A stretch of 17,006 bases of DNA from Pedobacter sp. (GTDB lineage Bacteria > Bacteroidota > Bacteroidia > Sphingobacteriales > Sphingobacteriaceae), in contig JASLGV010000183.1 in the NCBI GenBank assembly GCA_030149995.1, positions 1 through 17,006 of the forward strand, read 5' to 3'. The notes under the pieces were generated by a model. The model had not been told where the DNA came from. It searched no databases and was given only the letters and a program-made list of their open reading frames with translations. Below, piece after piece: positions 8,914 through 16,338 of the stretch (positions are counted from its first letter, which is position 1; every line of letters begins with the position of its first letter). Position numbers and translations under genes: made by a program.

Positions 8914-10320
8914 CTATCCCTTACTGATTTTCAGAATCATACCAGCCTGAAGAATGGATTTTGATAAACCATTGTCCTTTTTAATACGCTGAACGGTGGC
9001 TCCTTCAAATTTTTCGGCAATTTCTGATAAGGTATCGTCGCGTTTAACTTTATAACTTAAAAAGGTTTCAGCAGCTTTTACCGGTATGTGTTTTTTTGTA
9101 TAGATTTTGAGTTTTTGGCCTGGTACAATTGTCTTGCTTTTTAGTGCATTCCATACCTTCAGATCCTGTACTTCTACTCCATATTTACTGGCAACAGTGT
9201 TCAGGTTCTGTCCGGCCGCTACTTTATGATATAAAACGGCATTAGAGGTCGAAGCAGCAACCGCTTTTTGCTTTTTAAGCTCCCTTGCATCGTCTGTTCC
9301 AGCTTCTATAATACGCATGTCTACATCGAGATTTGTATTGTTCAACACTTCGTATACGCCTGCATAGTCTATGTTTTTAACTTTCGGCATTACAATACGT
9401 CTGGGCAGCTCCTCGGTTCCGTTTACGATCTTCTTTTTATATGCAGGGTTTAAGGAATAAACAATCTCTTCATCTACATTTAATGCTTTTGCCAGCATCG
9501 GCAGTGATACAAACTTACTAACATGTATCGTATCCGTTTTAGCAAACAGGCTACTGGCCTGCTGGCTGATCTGGTGTTTAGACGAATAATTCATCACATA
9601 CACGGCCGCTATAAATGCCGGTACGTAGTTGCGGGTTTCTTTGGGTAGAAATTGCCTGATTTCCCAAAAATCTCTGGATCCGGCTTTATCTATTGCGCGG
9701 GTTACATTGCCTTTACCGCAATTGTAGGCGGCAATTGCCAGCAACCAATCGCCCAGTTCTTCAAAGGCATCGCGAAAATAAGCCGCCGCAGCATAACTCG
9801 CCTGGATCGGATCTTTACGTTCATCCACAAAATTATCCATCTTTAATCCATAGGCTTTCCCAGTACCAAACATAAATTGCCAGATACCGGTTGCGCCCAC
9901 ACGCGAAATGGCATGCGGATTCATCTGCGACTCAACAATGGTCAGATATTTGATTTCTGTGGGGATATTATAATCGTTCAGGGCTTTTTCGAAAATGGGA
10001 AAATAATAGCTCGACAGGCCAAGCATTTTCCCGAACATGTCTTTTCGCTTAGCATAAATATCGATGTATTGCTGAACATATTCGTTGTAAGGCAGGGGAA
10101 CTGTTTTTTCGATCGAGTCGAGCCGTAGTTTATAGATGTAGTTCTGCCCCATCAGGAGTGGGTTTTCCTGTAATACAGGTACAGAAACCGTATCTCTATC
10201 AATAAAAATATTGCTTTGCGTTTTAAGAAGGCTGTCGGCTTTACGGATTTGTTGGGCGGAGGCAGCAAAAGTCCATCCTGTTAAAGTACAAATAAAAGCA
10301 AAAAGTAATTTTTTAATCAT
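8914..10320 (-). CDS. MltD-like lytic transglycosylase with SLT domain and two LysM domains
   Basis: This is a periplasmic murein hydrolase that would cleave MurNAc-GlcNAc bonds with 1,6-anhydro-MurNAc formation. Of 468 residues, 1-22 form a signal peptide (MIKKLLFAF... AASA|QQ). The SLT (family 1 type) domain spans about 105-245: YLTIVESQMNP carries the likely catalytic Glu130, followed by the typical GATGIWQFM (142-150), a DERKDP segment and LAIAAYNCGKGNV (195-206). Two LysM peptidoglycan-binding domains end the protein, about 364-407 (YHKVAAGQNLNTVASKYGV) and 423-466 (YKVKRDDTLSEIAEKF). This layout equals MltD, but there is no lipobox, so it is probably soluble in the periplasm rather than lipid-anchored. 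It lies 52 bases downstream of gatA, with a stem-loop between them and no recognisable promoter, so it probably depends on read-through from the tat-gatA unit. Confidence 0.93.
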   Translation of the reverse strand: MIKKLLFAFICTLTGWTFAASAQQIRKADSLLKTQSNIFIDRDTVSVPVLQENPLLMGQNYIYKLRLDSIEKTVPLPYNEYVQQYIDIYAKRKDMFGKMLGLSSYYFPIFEKALNDYNIPTEIKYLTIVESQMNPHAISRVGATGIWQFMFGTGKAYGLKMDNFVDERKDPIQASYAAAAYFRDAFEELGDWLLAIAAYNCGKGNVTRAIDKAGSRDFWEIRQFLPKETRNYVPAFIAAVYVMNYSSKHQISQQASSLFAKTDTIHVSKFVSLPMLAKALNVDEEIVYSLNPAYKKKIVNGTEELPRRIVMPKVKNIDYAGVYEVLNNTNLDVDMRIIEAGTDDARELKKQKAVAASTSNAVLYHKVAAGQNLNTVASKYGVEVQDLKVWNALKSKTIVPGQKLKIYTKKHIPVKAAETFLSYKVKRDDTLSEIAEKFEGATVQRIKKDNGLSKSILQAGMILKISKG

Positions 10321-10345
10321 GGGCTATTGGGTATTACTTTAACCG

Positions 10346-10373
10346 GTTTATTGCCCTTTTACAGGCAATAAAC
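10346..10373 (-). terminator. Perfect 10-bp stem-loop between gatA and the transglycosylase gene (attenuator or weak terminator)
   Basis: GTTTATTGCC (10346-10355) and GGCAATAAAC (10364-10373) are exact inverted repeats with an 8-base loop. On the minus strand the stem begins at the last base of the gatA stop codon. It is not followed by a U tract (the sequence continues CGGTTAAAG), so a standard intrinsic terminator is doubtful. A partial terminator, a pause or a 3'-end stabiliser within one operon would fit. Confidence 0.5.
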
Positions 10374-11794
10374 TAAAATGATAAAAAAGTATTTGCGAAA
10401 GCTAATAGTTTGTCTTCCTCAAAAAGTTTGGTTATGAATTGTATACTTAACGGCAAACCGGCTTTATTATTGTCCAAAGGAAGTGCAATGGCTGGGTGAC
10501 CGCTTAATGAAGGTAAAACGGTAAAAATGTCTGCCATATACATCACCAAAGGATCCTGTACATGATCGCCGATCGGGAAAGCAGGTGTTGGCGCAACAGG
10601 CGACAATATAAAATCGTACTCCTGCAGCAAGCTATCTACCCGCTCTTTAATCAGTCTTCTTACCTGTTGGGCTTTCTGGTAGTAGGCATCATAATATCCT
10701 GCGCTCAATACAAAAGTACCCAGCAGAATACGCCTTTTTACCTCTTCTCCAAAACCCTCTGCACGCGAGCGCTTGTAAAGTTCGTTGAGCGATTTTGCTT
10801 CGGTATTGCGATGTCCGTAATGCACCCCGTCGTAACGCGAAAGATTGGAAGAAGCTTCTGCCGTGGTAAGAATATAATAGGCTGGCACCAGGTAATCCAG
10901 CAAATCAAAAGACACATATTCGACGGTATACCCATTCTTCTTAAGCGTTTCGATTGACTGCAGAATGGATGCTTTTATTTCCGGATCAAGTGCATTACTT
11001 TCTATGGTTTCTTTTAAAATGGCAACTTTATATTTTTTACCGGTATTGAGTAATGCAGGATAATCAGGCACCGGTTTGGTAGAAACTGTGCTGTCGTGTT
11101 CATCTGATCCGGCCAGTACTTGTAAAAGTATGGCTGCATCCTCTACTGAGGAAGTAATGGGACCAACCTGATCGAAAGATGAGGCATAGGCAATAACTCC
11201 ATAGCGGGAGATACGGCCATAACTTGGCTTTAGACCAATTTGCCCGCAAAAGGCAGCCGGCTGACGCACAGACCCACCTGTATCGGTACCCAATGCAGCC
11301 AGGCACATATCTGCCTGAACCGCTACAGCAGAGCCACCGGAAGATCCACCCGGAACAAGGCTCGGGTTTGCGGCATTTCTTGCAACGCCAAAATAAGAAG
11401 TTTCATTGGATCCGCCCATTGCAAATTCATCACAATTCAGACGGCCAATAATCACGGCATCTTCTTTTAGCAGTCGTTCTACAACAGTTGCAGAATAAGG
11501 CGATACAAATCCATCCAGCATTTTAGAAGATGCCGTAACAATATGGTCCTTATAACAAATGTTATCTTTTATACCGATAACCATCCCGGCAAGCTTCCCT
11601 GCGGTTCCCTTATCTATTTTTTTTTGTATTTCTGCCGCTTGTTTTTCTGCAGAATAAAAAAACACCTCATTAAATGCATTGAGGTGTTCATTATCTTTAA
11701 TCTGCTTAAAATAATAAGCCAATAAATCAGGTAAGGTTAACTGCTTTTCGGAAATGAGTGCCTGTATTTCTTTAAGTGCGCTATATTTCTTCAA
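10373..11794 (-). CDS. gatA: Asp-tRNA(Asn)/Glu-tRNA(Gln) amidotransferase subunit A
   Basis: GatA is the glutaminase subunit of the GatCAB complex, which converts Glu-tRNA(Gln) and/or Asp-tRNA(Asn) to the correctly amidated form in the cytoplasm. The 473 residues carry the amidase-signature fold: GIKDNI with catalytic Lys76, PGGSSGGSAVAV with cis-Ser151, and GTDTGGSVRQPA with nucleophile Ser175. These three are spaced exactly as Lys79/Ser154/Ser178 in the S. aureus enzyme. Further GatA-typical segments are NCDEFAMGGSNE (120-131), GLKPSYGRISRYGVIAYASS (187-206) and HYGHR with YKRSRAEGFGEEVKRRILLG in the second half, which separate it from general amidases. The start lies 26 bases after a tatA stop, so it is probably transcribed with the tatA pair. 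GatB and GatC are not in the window, consistent with the subunits being scattered in this phylum. Identification is firm. Confidence 0.96.
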   Translation of the reverse strand: MKKYSALKEIQALISEKQLTLPDLLAYYFKQIKDNEHLNAFNEVFFYSAEKQAAEIQKKIDKGTAGKLAGMVIGIKDNICYKDHIVTASSKMLDGFVSPYSATVVERLLKEDAVIIGRLNCDEFAMGGSNETSYFGVARNAANPSLVPGGSSGGSAVAVQADMCLAALGTDTGGSVRQPAAFCGQIGLKPSYGRISRYGVIAYASSFDQVGPITSSVEDAAILLQVLAGSDEHDSTVSTKPVPDYPALLNTGKKYKVAILKETIESNALDPEIKASILQSIETLKKNGYTVEYVSFDLLDYLVPAYYILTTAEASSNLSRYDGVHYGHRNTEAKSLNELYKRSRAEGFGEEVKRRILLGTFVLSAGYYDAYYQKAQQVRRLIKERVDSLLQEYDFILSPVAPTPAFPIGDHVQDPLVMYMADIFTVLPSLSGHPAIALPLDNNKAGLPLSIQFITKLFEEDKLLAFANTFLSF

Positions 11795-11820
11795 AATTTA
11801 AAATATTGTAATTAAACAAT

Positions 11821-12021
11821 TTAGTCACGGCCCGAACGATCTCCCTGATCGCCATCAACACCATCCTTACCATCTTTAAATTCTTTAACGCCTTTACCTA
11901 AACCACGCATTAATTCAGGAATTTTTTTACCGCCAAATAAAAGCAGGATGACCAAAACAATAACCAATAATTCTGTTCCACCCATACCGAATACGCCTGC
12001 AATAATTGTTGTATTTAACAT
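11821..12021 (-). CDS. tatA: Twin-arginine translocase subunit TatA/E (short paralogue)
   Basis: This pore-forming component of the Tat system exports folded proteins across the inner membrane. The 66-residue protein has one N-terminal membrane helix (about 17-30), the hinge FG at 29-30, then [21 protein letters not shown], the amphipathic helix of the family. The tail (about 50-66) is short, hydrophilic and rich in Asp and Gly. Glu17 sits 13 residues before the hinge Gly, where E. coli TatA has Gln8 and TatB has Glu8. The gene starts 11 bases after a second, longer tatA and ends 26 bases before gatA, so it is in one operon. No tatC is visible. Naming it TatA rather than TatB rests on the FGGKK motif. 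Confidence 0.93.
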   Translation of the reverse strand: MLNTTIIAGVFGMGGTELLVIVLVILLLFGGKKIPELMRGLGKGVKEFKDGKDGVDGDQGDRSGRD

Positions 12022-12032
12022 GATTTTTTTGT

Positions 12033-12347
12033 TTAAACTTTTTGACTGTCTGTTGTTATTTTATCATCAATGGGCGTACTCTCCGATGGATGATGACGTT
12101 CATTGTTGTTATTATTTACGGCTTCTTCGGCCATTTCTTTATCAAGATCAAAAGAGTTGATATTTCGGTGAATCTCTCTCTTCACACCCTCAGAGGCATC
12201 TTTAAACTCCCTGATCCCCTTACCCAGTCCTCTTGCTAATTCAGGTAATTTTTTACCTCCAAATAACAAAAGTACCACTACTAAAATGAGCATGATCTCC
12301 GATCCACCCATATTTAAAAACTCCAATAACGTGTTTCTATACATCAC
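12033..12347 (-). CDS. tatA: Twin-arginine translocase subunit TatA/E (longer paralogue)
   Basis: This is a second TatA-family subunit of 104 residues, first of the tatA-tatA-gatA unit. Residues 14-30 form the membrane segment ending in FG at 29-30, followed by [30 protein letters not shown], nearly identical to its neighbour. The C-terminal tail is much longer (about 60-104), with an Asn run near 78-82 and many charged and polar residues, as in many Bacteroidota TatA proteins. I chose the ATG at 12347 because it places the FG hinge at the same residue number as in the sister protein and lies just after a TAnnTTTG box. An alternative ATG is the next codon. Glu17 again occupies the TatB-like position. 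The pair looks like a tandem duplication with divergent tails. Confidence 0.93.
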   Translation of the reverse strand: MMYRNTLLEFLNMGGSEIMLILVVVLLLFGGKKLPELARGLGKGIREFKDASEGVKREIHRNINSFDLDKEMAEEAVNNNNNERHHPSESTPIDDKITTDSQKV

Positions 12348-12361
12348 TAATATAATTTATA

Positions 12362-12369
12362 CAAATATA
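12362..12369 (-). promoter_or_regulatory. -7 promoter box for the tatA-tatA-gatA unit, overlapped by an inverted repeat
   Basis: The minus strand reads TATATTTG, matching TAnnTTTG, ending 14 bases before the tatA ATG, so the leader would be about 8-10 bases. No clear -33 TTTG is seen. A 7-bp inverted repeat, TATAGAC at 12366-12372 and GTCTATA at 12382-12388 with a 9-base gap, overlaps the box. It could be an operator, or a weak hairpin after the upstream gene, whose stop is at 12392. Confidence 0.5.
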
Positions 12370-12391
12370 GACATTTATATCGTCTATAAGT

Positions 12392-13687
12392 TTATTTACT
12401 AATCCATGCCTCTGGATTTAAAGCAGTTTGCCCACGTCTGATCTGGAATTTAAGTACCGCATCATCGCCGGTATTGGCAACCACTCCTATATTTTGTTTG
12501 GTCTCTACCGTATTGCCCACACTCACACTTACCGAGCGCAGATTTTGATAAACGGTAAAATATTCACCATGATTAATCAGTACCACAGTTCTACCCATAA
12601 TATTTTGTACAGCCGCCACTTTTCCGGCAAATACTGCACGTACAGGTGCGCCGTCGGAAGTGGTAATATCTACACCTTCATTGTTAAAAGAAGCCTGATC
12701 TACTTTGTGCATACCAAAGCTCTCTGTAATGCTACCTGTTGCAACCGGCCAAGGCAAACGCCCTCTGTTATTTTCAAAGCCTGCCGATAATTTTGCGGCT
12801 TCGGGTGTGGCGGTTAACAACTCTGCAGTTGTTTTTTCTTTAACCGGTACTTTGGTTGCCGCAGGAGGTGTTGGTTTGTTTTCTGCCCTTGCCTTCGCGG
12901 CTGCTTCTGCAGCTGCCTTTGCCGCAGCAATACGTGCTTCCTCTGCTGCCTTTCTCTTTGCTTCTTCTATTGCCCTGTTAATGGCTGCCCGAATGGCCCG
13001 GTCTATCTGCTCCTGCTGTTTTTTACGCGTAGCAATATCTTGTTTAAACTGTTTTTCCTGCTTACTGAGCTTACCCAATACGGCAGACTGCTCATTTTTA
13101 TCTTTACCCAGCTTGTCTTTTTCTCTTTCCTGATCTTTCAGCAGCGTACTCTTTTCTTTTAAACTCTTATCCAAAACCACAATTTTACCATTCAGGTCTT
13201 TTTGCGTATTTTCGATATATCCGGCCTGCTTTTTACGATACTGACTAAATTGCTGCAGGTATTTAATTCTTTTATATGCCTGATTAAAATCCCTCGAAGC
13301 AAAAACAAACATCATTTTATCGTACGCATTGCGGTTTCTTTGTGCAAACCGGATCATCCCGGCATATTCTTTTTTCAATTCACCAAGCTGCCCCTGTAAC
13401 GTACGTACGGTATTGGTGTTCTTAGCGATTTCATTATCTAAATTTTTTATTTCGGAATTGATGGTTCCGATTTTTTCCTGACGTAAGCGGATCTGGGTAT
13501 TTAAAGCATTGATCTGCTGCAAGGTTAATTTCTTACCACTTGCCGTCTTGTTTAAATTCTTCTGTAATTCTTCAATCTGACGTTGCAGAGCTTCTTTTTT
13601 TCTTCTAAGTTCATTTTCACTTTGAGCCATTGCCGAAAAGGCATACGCGCTAAATAACAGGACCAATAGAATTTTATGTAGCTTCAT
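12392..13687 (-). CDS. EnvC-like murein hydrolase activator: coiled coil plus degenerate LytM (M23) domain
   Basis: EnvC in E. coli sits in the periplasm and activates amidases that split septal murein; this 431-residue protein has the same layout. A signal peptide ends at about Ala21 (FSAMA|QS). Residues about 22-235 form long coiled coil with many Lys, Gln and Glu, then an Ala/Lys/Arg-rich helix (235-270) and a Pro linker. The LytM fold fills about 310-431 (LPWPVATGSITESFG, VRAVFAGKVAAV, GRTVVLINHGEYFTVY). The zinc and catalytic histidines of active M23 peptidases are absent. Asn336 replaces His in the HxGxD motif (Asp340 is kept), Asn382 replaces His of YxHL, and Val411/Lys413 replace the HxH pair. 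It should therefore be a non-enzymatic activator. It has its own promoter, and its stop lies 44 bases before the first tatA. Whether its partner is an amidase here is inference. Confidence 0.9.
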   Translation of the reverse strand: MKLHKILLVLLFSAYAFSAMAQSENELRRKKEALQRQIEELQKNLNKTASGKKLTLQQINALNTQIRLRQEKIGTINSEIKNLDNEIAKNTNTVRTLQGQLGELKKEYAGMIRFAQRNRNAYDKMMFVFASRDFNQAYKRIKYLQQFSQYRKKQAGYIENTQKDLNGKIVVLDKSLKEKSTLLKDQEREKDKLGKDKNEQSAVLGKLSKQEKQFKQDIATRKKQQEQIDRAIRAAINRAIEEAKRKAAEEARIAAAKAAAEAAAKARAENKPTPPAATKVPVKEKTTAELLTATPEAAKLSAGFENNRGRLPWPVATGSITESFGMHKVDQASFNNEGVDITTSDGAPVRAVFAGKVAAVQNIMGRTVVLINHGEYFTVYQNLRSVSVSVGNTVETKQNIGVVANTGDDAVLKFQIRRGQTALNPEAWISK

Positions 13688-13692
13688 TAAGC

Positions 13693-13700
13693 CAAAAGTA
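13693..13700 (-). promoter_or_regulatory. -7 promoter box for the EnvC-like gene, near-leaderless
   Basis: The minus strand reads TACTTTTG, matching TAnnTTTG, only 5 bases before the ATG of the EnvC-like gene. Transcription from this box would start at or within a few bases of the start codon, giving an almost leaderless mRNA. The -33 element is weak (TTTA-type sequence). Its position downstream of a terminator-like stem-loop supports an independent promoter. Confidence 0.55.
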
Positions 13701-13766
13701 TAAATTTTTTACAGGAATAAATATTAAAAAGTCAGGATAAGCTTCTCCTGCTTCAATTAAACGAAA

Positions 13767-13797
13767 TATCTTCACACATTCTTCATGCGTGAAGATA
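13767..13797 (-). terminator. Probable intrinsic terminator of the flippase-TPR-DUF4292 operon
   Basis: TATCTTCACAC (13767-13777) and GCGTGAAGATA (13787-13797) are inverted repeats around a 9-base loop. In minus-strand RNA all 11 positions pair, one as G-U; in plus-strand RNA that position is an A-C mismatch, so the orientation favours minus. The stem is followed on the minus strand by TTTCGTTTAATT, a U-rich run. It lies 49 bases after the stop of the DUF4292 gene and before the next promoter. Confidence 0.65.
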
Positions 13798-13845
13798 AAA
13801 AAGTGATCATTAAAGTTTTATAATCAGAAAGATATAAATTCTTAA

Positions 13846-14640
13846 TTATTCAATGGCCTTGAATCTCTTTGGAATGGTAAACGGAAATTCTAAAGGTGTA
13901 TTGCCGTCAACCTTTGTAAAATCAAGGTGAATGTTGATTTTCTTATTATTGGAAAGTGTATTGATGTTTAAGCGCCCCGGAAACAGGTACTCATTTAATT
14001 TCTGATAATTATCATAGTTAATTTTCAATGCCTGGCCAGCTTTAACATCATTCAGGTTTGTTTCAGACACTTTTAACAGGGTATTAAAAGTAAGCTGATA
14101 ATCCAAGTCTTCTTTATGACCGGAAAGCAGCCACACCCCGTTTGAATTTTTAAGATCTGCACTTTCTGTCAGGAAATCATCAACAGCATTACCCGTTAAT
14201 ACAGCCTGTAACGTATTAAAATTCACCTGTTTATTAGTGAAATTATAAATATAGCTGAAAGGCTTGTTTACGTATTCGCTTTTTAACCTGTTCAGGATTT
14301 TAATGCTATCTGGTGTAATTAAGGCACGGGCAACTTCTACCGCTCCGCCAACAGCTGTTATGCTCACCCAAATTTTTTCCTTGTCTTTAATCCTGAAGTT
14401 CATGGTTACATCATTTGCGTCTCCATTGATATCGAGATTGGCCTTTGCTTTTAGCGTGAGGGTATTAAATTTCAGCTGATTGGCTGTAAGTTTCTGAAGG
14501 GTTTCCTCCTTCGAATGATCGGCAGGCACCTCTGTTTGTACGGGTGGCGGAGCCACTACAATCTGACGTTTTGGTTTACAGGCGGCTGCTAAAACAACCA
14601 CTGCCATTATTAAAAAGCTATTTAAAATATTTCTTTTCAT
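13846..14640 (-). CDS. DUF4292 family lipoprotein, probable outer-membrane biogenesis factor
   Basis: This 264-residue exported lipoprotein has a hydrophobic leader ending at VVVLAAAC, so Cys21 is the likely lipidated residue. The residues after Cys (KPKRQ) lack the acidic surface-export signal of Bacteroidota lipoproteins, so it probably stays on the periplasmic side. The sequence matches the DUF4292 family, typical of Bacteroidota: LTLKAKANLDI near residues 61-71, then DKEKIWVSITAVGGAVEVAR and ALITPDSIKILNRLKSEYV, with an antiparallel-beta-rich remainder. I recall a likely LolA/LolB-like half-barrel fold for this family, which would suggest carrying lipids or lipoproteins; that is inference and no specific ligand can be named. 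Its start overlaps the end of the TPR gene by 23 bases in another frame, implying translational coupling. A terminator follows it. Confidence 0.87.
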   Translation of the reverse strand: MKRNILNSFLIMAVVVLAAACKPKRQIVVAPPPVQTEVPADHSKEETLQKLTANQLKFNTLTLKAKANLDINGDANDVTMNFRIKDKEKIWVSITAVGGAVEVARALITPDSIKILNRLKSEYVNKPFSYIYNFTNKQVNFNTLQAVLTGNAVDDFLTESADLKNSNGVWLLSGHKEDLDYQLTFNTLLKVSETNLNDVKAGQALKINYDNYQKLNEYLFPGRLNINTLSNNKKINIHLDFTKVDGNTPLEFPFTIPKRFKAIE

Positions 14641-16315
14641 TGATCTTTTTATTTAGTACTTCTGAGCCATTTCCGGCTTCCTTCGCTTTAATCCACTGCT
14701 TTATGGCTTTTTCTTTCTCTCCTTTCAGAAAAAGAATGTCGCCATAACGTTCCAGATAAACACCGTTTTTGGCCGTATTGTTTTGTAAGGCCCGTTCAAT
14801 CCAGGTTTGGGCTTCTGTATATTTTTGTTGCTTAAATAAAATAAAAGCATAGGTATCGGCTACAGAAGGATTATCAGGAAGTCCCTTTACGGCAATTAAG
14901 GCAAGCTTTTCAGCCTTTACCAGGTCGTCGTTTTTCAAAGCCAGGTAATACGCATAGTTATTTATAACCAGGTAATTATCCGGCTCAGCGGCAATTGAAT
15001 TTTCAAAGGCGGTTTTTGCAAGTGCAAAGTTGTTCTGGTTAATATAAATATCGCCCTGAAGCGCATAAACCTGTGCAATTAAACCTTTATTTTCCTGATC
15101 TAAACTGAGTGCATTTTTAAGGTTGCTCAAGGCGGCATCCTGCTTACCCGTTTTAAATAAGGCATAAGCCATATAGTAATATAAACCTGCCTGGTTTGGA
15201 TACAGACTTAACGCTTCATCGGCCACCCCAACGGCATCTGTATAATGTCCCAGCAGGGTATGTACATTAATAACCTGTTCCCATACAGCATAAATCTGTT
15301 CGTTCAGTTTTAAGGCCTGCTTATATTGAACCAGGGCATCATTCAGTTTGTTTTGCTGGTATAAAACGTCGCCATAAAGTGCCAGCACTCTGGCATCGGC
15401 CGGATTGCGTTCAGCCAGTGTTTTGCTCAGCTCGTTTACATTTTCGGCAACCAGTGGCTGGGACAAAGCGGGGAATAAAGAAGCAATGATTTTTATTTTT
15501 TCTTCCAGGGGCATTTCTGCCTGATCAAATGCTTTTTTTAAAGCACCGAATGCCGCTTCATTATTTTTCTGTGTACGATAAACATCTGCGAGAGATAGAT
15601 TAAGTTCGTAGTTATCGGGTTCGATTTGCTGCGCCTTCTTTAACACATTCATTGCTTCTGCGGTATTACCCTTTTGCAGCAATAAACCTGCCGCATATAC
15701 GTAATTCTTTACATCCGCTTTGTTTCCCTCCAGCAGCTTTACAATGTCGCTATCGGCGGGTTCTGCCTTTTGGAGCAGCCGGCGTCTGGCCATACTTAAT
15801 TCATCGGATGCACCAAATTTCTTTTCTATTTCTCCATATACACTTTTGGCCTCTTCTTGCTTTCCGGCATAAAACAATGCATTTGCACGGTCGTAATAAT
15901 AAGCTGCATTATCGGGTTCTATGCTGATGAGTTCGCTAAATACAACGGCCAGCTCATCCAGCTTATTGGTTCTTTTATAAACTTCAGCCAGTAATTGCTT
16001 GTACCACTTATTTTGAGGGCGTAGCTGAATGGCTTGTTTAATATACTCCTCGGCTTCATTAAGTTTATTTAAGCGAAAACTTACGTTGGCAAGCTCAAAA
16101 AAAGCGGCATCATTCTTTTGATCGATGCCAATGATTTTTTCAAAGCTGGAACGTGCAAGCACATAATTCTCAGACATTTTTTCGCGCAGGCCGGCAAAGA
16201 AATATTGCTTAATCATGTTACTATCGGCTGGAGCCACAGATGTTGCCGGCACCTGCGAAAAAGCTTTTGCCGAAGCAATACTTAACAACATGAAAAACAA
16301 ACTTCTTGTACGCAT
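14618..16315 (-). CDS. Secreted tetratricopeptide-repeat protein
   Basis: This is a periplasmic or envelope protein built almost wholly of TPR helix pairs, which act as docking surfaces for other proteins. Of 565 residues, 1-20 form a signal peptide (AKAFS|Q). TPR-type units, 34 residues with Gly/Ala/Tyr at conserved places, run from about residue 34 to the C terminus. Clear ones include AFFELANVSFRLNKLNEAEE, YYDRANALFYAGKQEEAKSV, VLALYGDVLYQQNKLNDALV, YYYMAYALFKTGKQDAALSN and YLERYGDILFLKGEKEKAIK. There is no enzymatic domain. It starts 23 bases after the flippase-like gene stop and overlaps the DUF4292 gene start, so the three form one operon. A scaffold role for the lipoprotein or for a surface-polysaccharide machine is plausible but not shown by the sequence. 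Confidence 0.94.
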   Translation of the reverse strand: MRTRSLFFMLLSIASAKAFSQVPATSVAPADSNMIKQYFFAGLREKMSENYVLARSSFEKIIGIDQKNDAAFFELANVSFRLNKLNEAEEYIKQAIQLRPQNKWYKQLLAEVYKRTNKLDELAVVFSELISIEPDNAAYYYDRANALFYAGKQEEAKSVYGEIEKKFGASDELSMARRRLLQKAEPADSDIVKLLEGNKADVKNYVYAAGLLLQKGNTAEAMNVLKKAQQIEPDNYELNLSLADVYRTQKNNEAAFGALKKAFDQAEMPLEEKIKIIASLFPALSQPLVAENVNELSKTLAERNPADARVLALYGDVLYQQNKLNDALVQYKQALKLNEQIYAVWEQVINVHTLLGHYTDAVGVADEALSLYPNQAGLYYYMAYALFKTGKQDAALSNLKNALSLDQENKGLIAQVYALQGDIYINQNNFALAKTAFENSIAAEPDNYLVINNYAYYLALKNDDLVKAEKLALIAVKGLPDNPSVADTYAFILFKQQKYTEAQTWIERALQNNTAKNGVYLERYGDILFLKGEKEKAIKQWIKAKEAGNGSEVLNKKINEKKYFK

Positions 16316-16338
16316 AGGTTCAGATTAGTTTAGTCAAC

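Noticed and set aside
8742..8927. Small basic protein of 61 residues as a gene call
   Set aside because: It has no known homology, no promoter box or clear start signal, a terminator-like hairpin within it, and it overlaps the end of a real gene. It is kept only as a low-interest observation.
10562..10957. Plus-strand 131-codon frame antisense to gatA
   Set aside because: It lies wholly inside the well-conserved gatA coding sequence, has no promoter-like sequence, and its translation has no recognisable domain.
12705..13133. Plus-strand 142-codon frame antisense to the EnvC-like gene
   Set aside because: Its Ala/Ser/Leu-rich sequence is the mirror of the Ala/Lys/Glu-rich coiled coil on the minus strand, and it matches no family I know. 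The minus-strand gene explains the region fully.
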